Source of the DNA: RGIG8700 sp964568815
GTDB lineage: Bacteria; Bacillota; Clostridia; RGIG6154
Length of the DNA stretch: 15,906 nucleotides
Reading direction: 5' to 3'
Assembly (NCBI GenBank): GCA_964568815.1
Contig: CAZMRY010000032.1
Span: forward strand, 1-15,906
The notes under the pieces are model-generated. The model saw only the letters and a list, made by a program, of their open reading frames with translations, was not told where the DNA came from and made no database searches. Positions 1 to 3,403 of the stretch are shown here, piece by piece. Within the stretch, counting starts at the first letter, position 1, and every line of letters begins with the position of its first letter. The position numbers and the translations under genes are program-made.

Positions 1-207
1 GGTTACGCTGTCTGGTATTACTACGCTTGTTAAGTTTGTGCAACCACTAAACGCAGAACTGCCGATTCTGGTTACGCTGTCTGGTATTACTACGCTTGTT
101 AAGCCTGTACAATTTCTAAACGCATAACTGCCGATCATGGTTACACTGTCAGGAATTACTACGCTTGTTAATTTTGTGCAATCTTCAAACGCAGAACCGC
201 CGATTGC
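1..207 (-). repeat. 69-bp tandem repeats encoding LRR units
   Basis: Three consecutive 69-bp units each begin GGTTAC on the plus strand and encode one 23-residue leucine-rich repeat. Units 1 and 2 share a long identical stretch at their start; unit 3 is more diverged. The array continues past the left edge. Confidence 0.9.
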
Positions 208-399
208 GGTTACAGGATATCCGCCAAGTGTAGATGGAATTGTAATAGCACCTGATATACTTGTATCAACATCTGTTATAGTCGCCTCACCGTTTGAAAC
301 AGTATATGTAAAATTACCTTCCGTTTCAGCCACCGCCGTTACACTTAATGCTAATAACATCAATGCACAGATTAATAAGACTTTAATTAGTTTTTTCAT
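1..399 (-). CDS. Secreted BspA-type leucine-rich repeat protein, N-terminal part (runs off the window)
   Basis: An open frame of 133 codons reads from ATG at 399 to the window edge with no stop. The start is supported by GGAGG at 407-411, seven bases upstream. The product begins MKKLIKVLLICALMLLALSV, a signal peptide likely cleaved after the TAVA segment near residue 24. After a short beta-rich stretch come 23-residue repeats with the pattern LTSVVIPDSVT.IGS.AF..C, the signature of BspA-like (LRR_5) repeats. These belong to surface or secreted proteins, often implicated in adhesion, but no substrate can be read here. At the DNA level the repeats are 69 bp long (1-69, 70-138, 139-207); the first two are nearly identical, so copy number probably varies. 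The C-terminus, and any anchor, lies outside the window. Confidence 0.9.
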   Translation of the reverse strand, partial: MKKLIKVLLICALMLLALSVTAVAETEGNFTYTVSNGEATITDVDTSISGAITIPSTLGGYPVTAIGGSAFEDCTKLTSVVIPDSVTMIGSYAFRNCTGLTSVVIPDSVTRIGSSAFSGCTNLTSVVIPDSVT

Positions 400-494
400 T
401 TGTTTTCCTCCAAACTTAAAATGCACCTACCGAAGCAGACGCATAAAAAACGCAAACTCCGATAGTCGCTAAACAAATTAATTTAAACAGACTA

Positions 495-608
495 TATGCT
501 ATGCCAAATCTGCTGGAATTTGCATTTCTATGAAATTTCATAGATTTAGCATACACAAAATAGAGTATAAAAATACCCCTGTTTGTGATATTAAATTGAT
601 TTGGCATA
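495..608. repeat. Nested inverted repeats with a 16-bp perfect palindrome
   Basis: Three inverted repeats interlock. TATGCCAAATC (500-510) pairs with GATTTGGCATA (598-608). TATGCTA (495-501) pairs with TAGCATA (547-553). CTATGAAATTTCATAG (528-543) is a perfect palindrome. The first two pairings cross, so they could be alternative folds of the BspA-gene leader, or operator sites. No known riboswitch consensus was recognised. Confidence 0.5.
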
Positions 609-611
609 ATC

Positions 612-640
612 AGTTTAACACATCAGGATAAATTTGTAAA
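612..640 (-). promoter_or_regulatory. Possible promoter of the BspA-like gene
   Basis: On the minus strand TTTACA (640-635) is followed after 17 bases by TAAACT (617-612). The -35 is a 5/6 match and the -10 only 4/6. It would give a long leader of about 200 bases that includes the inverted repeats at 495-608. It is the best candidate seen upstream of the gene but is not strong. Confidence 0.35.
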
Positions 641-652
641 GGAAATTCATTT

Positions 653-726
653 TCGATATGTGCTTTGCACTCGATATGCCTATAGCTCGATATATTGCTA
701 CGCAATTCGATATGTCCCTTTGTGAC
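653..726. repeat. Hairpin chain A joined by TCGATAT linkers
   Basis: Four copies of the heptamer TCGATAT (653-659, 671-677, 687-693, 707-713) alternate with short self-complementary units: GTGC-TTT-GCAC (660-670), GC-CTATA-GC (678-686), ATTGC-TAC-GCAAT (694-706) and GTC-CCTTTGT-GAC (714-726). The linkers are identical while the stems differ in sequence but keep pairing. No reading frame uses them. The same architecture occurs at 1130-1204 and, with linker GCGATAT, at 15524-15602. Confidence 0.8.
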
Positions 727-771
727 GAGTGTAACTCCTCACTTCTAACTACTAACTCCTGACTAAAAAAA
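686..771. repeat. 86-bp direct repeat, copy 1 (left of the toxin-antitoxin module)
   Basis: This segment matches 1164-1249 at 84 of 86 positions by eye, differing at one base in the GTCCCTTT hairpin and one near the end (CTCCTGACT against CTCCTAACT). It contains the last two hairpins of chain A followed by an AACTCCT-rich stretch and an A7 run. The two copies are in the same orientation and bracket the candidate type I toxin-antitoxin module. Confidence 0.9.
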
Positions 772-798
772 TGCACAACGCACAACGCACAATTCACA
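771..798 (-). repeat. Heptamer tandem array TGTGCRT (four copies)
   Basis: Read on the minus strand, four contiguous 7-bp units TGTGAAT, TGTGCGT, TGTGCGT, TGTGCAT occupy 798 down to 771. A related array in the opposite orientation lies at 3366-3400. It sits directly between direct-repeat copy 1 and the antitoxin promoter. Confidence 0.75.
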
Positions 799-806
799 AT
801 TTACTG

Positions 807-835
807 TTGACAAATTCACAAACAGAATATATAAT
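807..835 (+). promoter_or_regulatory. Consensus sigma-A promoter of the candidate antitoxin RNA
   Basis: TTGACA (807-812) and TATAAT (830-835) are separated by exactly 17 bases, a perfect match to the sigma-A consensus. No plus-strand open reading frame follows. A start near 842 would produce a short RNA that ends at the terminator around 886-930, antisense to the toxin mRNA. Confidence 0.85.
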
Positions 836-843
836 GTAGATAG

Positions 844-872
844 AAAAAGGCAAGACCTCAAACGGTTATGCC
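844..872 (-). terminator. Terminator of the toxin mRNA
   Basis: On the minus strand GGCA (872-869) pairs with TGCC (852-849), with an inner ACC/GGT pairing, followed at once by five T residues (848-844). It would end the toxin mRNA next to the antitoxin start site, so the two RNAs overlap by almost the full antitoxin length. Confidence 0.6.
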
Positions 873-885
873 AAAGAAAGATTTT

Positions 886-930
886 AAATAACTGCCTTTA
901 CTTTGACGAGCGAGGCGGTTATTTTACTTT
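886..930 (+). terminator. Intrinsic terminator of the antitoxin RNA
   Basis: AAATAACTGCC (886-896) pairs with GGCGGTTATTT (914-924) through 11 pairs including one T-G wobble, followed by a T-rich tail to 930. On the opposite strand the wobble becomes a C-A mismatch, so the stem is best formed in the plus-strand transcript. The stem overlaps the toxin stop codon at 919-921. Confidence 0.75.
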
Positions 931-993
931 TATAGTAAATGTCAATAAAAACATAATAATCATAATTAATATTCTTAGTATGTATTCTATCAT
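919..993 (-). CDS. Small hydrophobic peptide, candidate type I toxin (24 aa)
   Basis: ATG at 993 and TAA at 921-919 enclose 24 codons. The peptide begins MIEYILRILI, continues through a Met/Ile/Leu/Phe-rich core and ends TFTIKVK: one membrane-spanning segment with a short basic tail, the usual build of type I toxins that damage or depolarise the membrane. A strong Shine-Dalgarno AAAGGAGG (1009-1002) lies eight bases upstream but is buried in a hairpin. Its own near-consensus promoter lies at 1084-1112. No second gene is downstream; the antisense RNA covers the 3' end. The peptide resembles the Firmicutes TxpA/holin-like toxin group in size and layout only. No residue-level family match was made, and toxicity is inferred. 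Confidence 0.7.
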   Translation of the reverse strand: MIEYILRILIMIIMFLLTFTIKVK

Positions 994-998
994 AACAA

Positions 999-1021
999 CC
1001 ACCTCCTTTTTAGGAGTGTGG
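999..1021 (-). promoter_or_regulatory. Hairpin sequestering the toxin Shine-Dalgarno
   Basis: In the toxin mRNA CCAC (1021-1018), a bulged A, and CTCCT (1016-1012) pair with AGGAG (1007-1003) and GTGG (1002-999) around an AAAA loop. Nine pairs bury the whole Shine-Dalgarno. Upstream in the leader are two more hairpins, GTCGGC-AAAA-GCCGAC (1077-1062), at the predicted 5' end itself, and CGGTG-TTTA-CACCG (1044-1031). A capped 5' end and a masked ribosome site are common in type I toxin mRNAs. Confidence 0.75.
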
Positions 1022-1083
1022 CACAACCGCCGGTGTAAACACCGCAAATGAAATCCTGCCTGTCGGCTTTTGCCGACTTTTGT

Positions 1084-1112
1084 ATTATACTGTCTTTTTA
1101 AAACTTTGTTAA
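1084..1112 (-). promoter_or_regulatory. Promoter of the candidate toxin
   Basis: TTAACA (1112-1107) and TATAAT (1089-1084) are separated by 17 bases, a 5/6 and 6/6 match to sigma-A. The predicted start near 1077 falls exactly at the first base of the GTCGGC hairpin. The toxin leader is then about 84 bases. Confidence 0.8.
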
Positions 1113-1129
1113 CTATTGTGAATTATTTG

Positions 1130-1204
1130 TCGATATGCCTTCGGCTCGATATGTTTTTTTAAACTCGATATATTGCTACGCAATTCGATATGTCCCTTTG
1201 GGAC
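1130..1204. repeat. Hairpin chain B joined by TCGATAT linkers
   Basis: TCGATAT occurs at 1130-1136, 1146-1152, 1165-1171 and 1185-1191. The intervening units are GCC-TTC-GGC (1137-1145), a degenerate T-rich gap (1153-1164), ATTGC-TAC-GCAAT (1172-1184) and GTCCC-TTT-GGGAC (1192-1204). The right half is part of the 86-bp direct repeat. Confidence 0.8.
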
Positions 1205-1249
1205 GAGTGTAACTCCTCACTTCTAACTACTAACTCCTAACTAAAAAAA
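1164..1249. repeat. 86-bp direct repeat, copy 2 (right of the toxin-antitoxin module)
   Basis: Near-identical to 686-771 in the same orientation (two mismatches). It ends five bases before the -35 box of rpsT. Recombination between the copies would delete the 478-bp interval holding the toxin-antitoxin module and leave one repeat. Confidence 0.9.
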
Positions 1250-1253
1250 GTAG

Positions 1254-1282
1254 TTGACAATTTGAAAATTGTGTGATAGAAT
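1254..1282 (+). promoter_or_regulatory. Promoter of rpsT
   Basis: TTGACA (1254-1259) and TAGAAT (1277-1282) are spaced by 17 bases, giving a start near 1289 and a leader of about 105 bases. The direct repeat ends immediately upstream. Confidence 0.85.
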
Positions 1283-1288
1283 ACCTTT

Positions 1289-1394
1289 TGCTATTGAAGT
1301 GGACCCGGGCGGTCCGTCACATTACCGCTTGTGTCTCAAATGGGGAAACTTAATATTGCATATACACTGAAAAAGTTACTCGGAGGTGAATTAA
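1289..1394 (+). promoter_or_regulatory. Structured rpsT 5' leader, possible autoregulatory site
   Basis: The leader can form GGACC (1301-1305) with GGTCC (1311-1315), or alternatively GCGGT (1309-1313) with ACCGC (1324-1328); these two are mutually exclusive. CACA (1318-1321) with TGTG (1330-1333) is a third overlapping option. Ribosomal protein genes are often controlled by the protein binding its own leader, and S20 is known to autoregulate in Escherichia coli. Whether this leader does so is inference. Confidence 0.45.
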
Positions 1395-1655
1395 ATGCCA
1401 AATATTAAATCAGCAAAGAAAAGAGTTTTAGTTATCGCAAAGAAAACTCTTCAGAATAAAATGGTTATGACAAATCTCAGAACTTGCTTAAAGAAATTTG
1501 ATGCCGCTGTTGAAGCAGGCAACAAAGACGAAGCAATGGCTGCATACAAAGCTGCAGTTAAGAGAGTTGACCAGACTTGCGCAAAGGGTATTATCAAAAA
1601 GAATGCCGCTGCAAGAAAAAAATCACAGCTTACAAAGAAATTCAATGCTATGTAA
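1395..1655 (+). CDS. rpsT: 30S ribosomal protein S20
   Basis: This 86-residue basic protein starts MPNIKSAKKRVLV, the characteristic S20 opening, and has the family pattern of helical Lys/Arg-rich sequence with KAAVKRVDQ and KGIIKKNAAARKKSQL near the C-terminus. S20 binds 16S rRNA in the body of the small subunit and is an early assembly protein. The length matches the family. The start is fixed by GGAGGTG at 1382-1388, six bases upstream of ATG. It is a single-gene unit: its own promoter at 1254-1282, a structured leader and a terminator at 1724. Neighbours on both sides are transcribed from the other strand, apart from the antitoxin RNA. Confidence 0.97.
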   Translation: MPNIKSAKKRVLVIAKKTLQNKMVMTNLRTCLKKFDAAVEAGNKDEAMAAYKAAVKRVDQTCAKGIIKKNAAARKKSQLTKKFNAM

Positions 1656-1723
1656 TAAAAGCGGAATGTTAAAATACTCCAGAACATAAAAAGGATGTAT
1701 TAAACATTTTATAACCAAATGTA

Positions 1724-1756
1724 GAAATCTCACTAAATGTGAGATTTTCTTTTTTT
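1724..1756 (+). terminator. Terminator of rpsT
   Basis: AAATCTCAC (1725-1733) pairs perfectly with GTGAGATTT (1739-1747) around a five-base loop and is followed by a T-rich run to 1756. This is a textbook intrinsic terminator about 70 bases after the rpsT stop. Confidence 0.9.
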
Positions 1757-1769
1757 ATTCCTTTTTATT

Positions 1770-1840
1770 ATGAACCAAACTCACCTCTCGGCGTATCCAC
1801 ATACGCCGTCGGATAACCACTTCGTGTTCGTTTGGCTCAT
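1770..1840. other. Compact three-way-junction structure, unknown function
   Basis: ATGAACCAAAC (1770-1780) pairs with GTTTGGCTCAT (1830-1840), 10 of 11 pairs. Enclosed are CGGCGTAT-CCAC-ATACGCCG (1789-1808), an 8-bp stem, and CAC-TTC-GTG (1818-1826). No T-run follows on either strand, so it is not a terminator. It lies between the convergent ends of rpsT and coaX. It could be a small mobile palindromic element or a structured RNA; the stronger GC content than its surroundings suggests an inserted unit. Confidence 0.6.
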
Positions 1841-1873
1841 TCTGAAGCATTTTTCCTATTCCTTTATAAAGAA

Positions 1874-1907
1874 GAAGAGTTGTTTTTCAAAACAACTCTC
1901 GTTTTTT
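1874..1907 (-). terminator. Terminator after coaX, possibly bidirectional
   Basis: AGAGTTGTTT (1876-1885) pairs with AAACAACTCT (1890-1899). On the minus strand the tail is CTTCTTCTTT, moderately T-rich, directly after the coaX stop codon. On the plus strand the stem is followed by six T residues (1902-1907), so it can also back up the rpsT terminator. Confidence 0.75.
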
Positions 1908-2670
1908 ACATATTTTTATTGTAAATTAACATAAGTCCTTTAAGTAGCATATCTTCATCAATTACAATTTCGTTTCTGCAAAGAGGGACAACTATCTTTG
2001 AAAGTCCGCCTGTTGCAACAACTGTGCATTTTTCTCCAAGCTGTTCGTTGAAACGGTCAATAAGTCCGTCAAGTGCACCTGCATTGCCATACATAAGTCC
2101 GCTCTGAATACAGTCTATTGTGTTTGTGCCAATTACCTTTTTAGGCTCATCAAGAGCAATGCTCTGGAGCTTTGATGTTCTGTTTACCAAAGCATCGTGG
2201 GAAATTCCAACACCCGGCAGTATTGCACCGCCGATATATTCCTTATTTTTATTAATAACCGAAACTGTTGTTGCAGTTCCCATATCAATTATAATAAGAG
2301 GTGTGTTGTATTCTGCAACTCCTGCAACTGCAGAAACAAGAAGGTCTGAGCCAAGCTGTGCAGGATTGTCTATTTTTATGCTTATGCCTGTTTTAATTCC
2401 GGGCTCTACCACCATTGTTCTTATTTTTGCAAACTTTTCTATAGCTTGCTTAACATTTTTTGTAACAGATGGCACAACCGACGAAATAATTGCCCCCTCA
2501 ATTTTTGTGTAATCAACTCTGTACATATCAAAGGCTGTTTTTATCATTGAGGCATATTCAAGCCTTGTTGCGTTGTGGTTTGTTGACATTCTTTCTCTGA
2601 ATATTATTTTTTCACCCTCAACACAGCCAAGAACTATATGAGTGTTTCCGATATCAATTGCAAGTACCAT
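1906..2670 (-). CDS. coaX: Type III pantothenate kinase
   Basis: The 254-residue product phosphorylates pantothenate with ATP, the first committed step of coenzyme A synthesis, in the cytoplasm. It has the ASKHA-fold marks of CoaX: phosphate-binding DIGNT at 6-10, NPAQLGSDL at 102-110 with the presumed catalytic Asp109, a second phosphate loop DMGTATT at 129-135, and GGAILPG at 147-153. Length is normal. The usual GADR motif around the catalytic Asp reads GSDL here, losing the arginine. The ATG is chosen because AGGAGG, which overlaps the last codons of the upstream gene, lies directly before it; the gap to that stop is two bases, so the two genes are translationally coupled. Upstream neighbour: an ECF S component, consistent with pantothenate uptake followed by trapping as phosphopantothenate. 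Confidence 0.95.
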   Translation of the reverse strand: MVLAIDIGNTHIVLGCVEGEKIIFRERMSTNHNATRLEYASMIKTAFDMYRVDYTKIEGAIISSVVPSVTKNVKQAIEKFAKIRTMVVEPGIKTGISIKIDNPAQLGSDLLVSAVAGVAEYNTPLIIIDMGTATTVSVINKNKEYIGGAILPGVGISHDALVNRTSKLQSIALDEPKKVIGTNTIDCIQSGLMYGNAGALDGLIDRFNEQLGEKCTVVATGGLSKIVVPLCRNEIVIDEDMLLKGLMLIYNKNM

Positions 2671-2672
2671 AC

Positions 2673-3242
2673 CTACCTCCTGTTTACTACTTTTATTATC
2701 TGAACAACAGCAGGTGCCAATACAATATTAAACAAAAGCTCAAAAATAAAGTTTGCTCCAACAAGTACGAAAATCATATAATGAACAACATCTGTGCCAC
2801 CTGCCCACATAGTTATTGTATCCATAAAGAATAAAAGACATCCAATCAAAAATACACCTGTGTTCACAAGCGGACAAACTACCGCCGCAACAATTGCAGA
2901 CACATATTCATTTTTCGTAAGCTTGTTAACTGCCTTAAATGCAAGACCTGCCAGAAGACCGCAAAGTATACCTTTTGCAAGAACAGTTATAACTGCTCCA
3001 AGTGCATCCACTGCCAGAAATACTGTTGCATCTCCGCTTAAAAGCACAACTCCGCCAAAAACGAAGCCAAGCCATGCCCCTGTTTTAACTCCGCAGGTTG
3101 CTGAACCTATTACAATCGGAATCAGCACCAATGAAATCGAAAAAGGTCCAAGCTTTATAAAGCTTCCCATATACTGCAAAAGTACAGTAAGGGCTGTAAG
3201 AACCGATGCCATCGCAAGTGTTCTTGTGTTTGTTTTTTCCAT
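2673..3242 (-). CDS. panT: ECF transporter S component, probably pantothenate-specific
   Basis: This 189-residue protein is almost wholly hydrophobic, with about six membrane segments, and carries the sequence style of ECF S components: a polar N-terminal TRTLAMASVLTALTVLLQ helix, then a segment around FSISLVLIPIVIGS, then a GAWLGFVFGGVVLL stretch. S components bind a vitamin and dock onto a shared EcfA-EcfA'-EcfT energising module encoded elsewhere. No ECF ATPase is in the window. Substrate is inferred from coupling to coaX: its last two codons form the coaX Shine-Dalgarno. Its own start has AAGGAG at 3251-3256, eight bases upstream. The family identity is firm; pantothenate specificity is moderately sure, and another vitamin cannot be excluded. 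Confidence 0.8.
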   Translation of the reverse strand: MEKTNTRTLAMASVLTALTVLLQYMGSFIKLGPFSISLVLIPIVIGSATCGVKTGAWLGFVFGGVVLLSGDATVFLAVDALGAVITVLAKGILCGLLAGLAFKAVNKLTKNEYVSAIVAAVVCPLVNTGVFLIGCLLFFMDTITMWAGGTDVVHYMIFVLVGANFIFELLFNIVLAPAVVQIIKVVNRR

Positions 3243-3297
3243 ATTAATTTCTCCTTGTTAATGTCTCCTTACGGAGTACAGTACAATTTTCAAGTGT

Positions 3298-3326
3298 ATT
3301 ATAACACAACACTTTCCAAAAAGCAA
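3298..3326 (-). promoter_or_regulatory. Promoter of the panT-coaX operon
   Basis: TATAAT (3303-3298) is preceded by an extended -10 TG and, 17 bases further upstream, by a weak TTGCTT (3326-3321). The weak -35 lies inside the 3' arm and T-run of the preceding gene's terminator. Transcription would begin near 3291, giving a leader of about 49 bases with a small CTCC-TTAC-GGAG hairpin at 3265-3276. Confidence 0.65.
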
Positions 3327-3357
3327 TCCCAAGAAACACAAGTTTCTTGGGATTGCT
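3318..3357 (-). terminator. Terminator of the acyl-CoA synthetase gene
   Basis: A perfect 16-bp stem, AGCAATCCCAAGAAAC (3322-3337) against its complement (3342-3357), has a four-base loop. Read on the minus strand it is followed by a run of T residues (3322-3318). This is a strong intrinsic terminator about 45 bases after the stop codon at 3404. Confidence 0.92.
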
Positions 3358-3365
3358 GCATTAGT

Positions 3366-3400
3366 TATGAATTGTGCATTATGCATTGTGCATTGTGCAT
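3366..3400 (+). repeat. Heptamer tandem array TGTGCAT (about five copies)
   Basis: Five contiguous 7-bp units, TATGAAT, TGTGCAT, TATGCAT, TGTGCAT, TGTGCAT, fill the gap between the terminator and the acyl-CoA synthetase stop codon. It is the same family as the array at 771-798, in opposite orientation. Confidence 0.75.
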
Positions 3401-3403
3401 TGT

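Larger units (their letters stand above)
842..930 (+). ncRNA. Candidate cis-antisense antitoxin RNA (type I)
   Basis: About 88 bases run from the predicted start after the perfect promoter to the intrinsic terminator. The RNA has no convincing ORF. It is complementary over its whole length to the 3' end of the toxin mRNA, covering the last few toxin codons and the 3' untranslated region. It carries its own small hairpin with GGCA (849-852) paired to TGCC (869-872). The arrangement, convergent transcripts overlapping at their 3' ends, is that of the Bacillus subtilis TxpA/RatA type I system. Homology to a named family was not established; the assignment rests on architecture. Confidence 0.7.

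Noticed and set aside
137..607. A plus-strand ORF at 137-472 and a minus-strand ORF at 416-607
   Set aside because: The first is antisense to the BspA-like gene; the second covers the inverted-repeat leader, has no good ribosome site and resembles no protein.
412..640. A cyclic-di-GMP or other known riboswitch before the BspA-like gene
   Set aside because: The conserved GEMM core bases and tetraloop-receptor elements were not found; only generic inverted repeats are present.
653..1204. CRISPR-like array suggested by regularly spaced identical heptamers
   Set aside because: The repeats are only 7 bp, spacing is 16-20 bp, and the intervening units are themselves palindromic; no cas gene is present.
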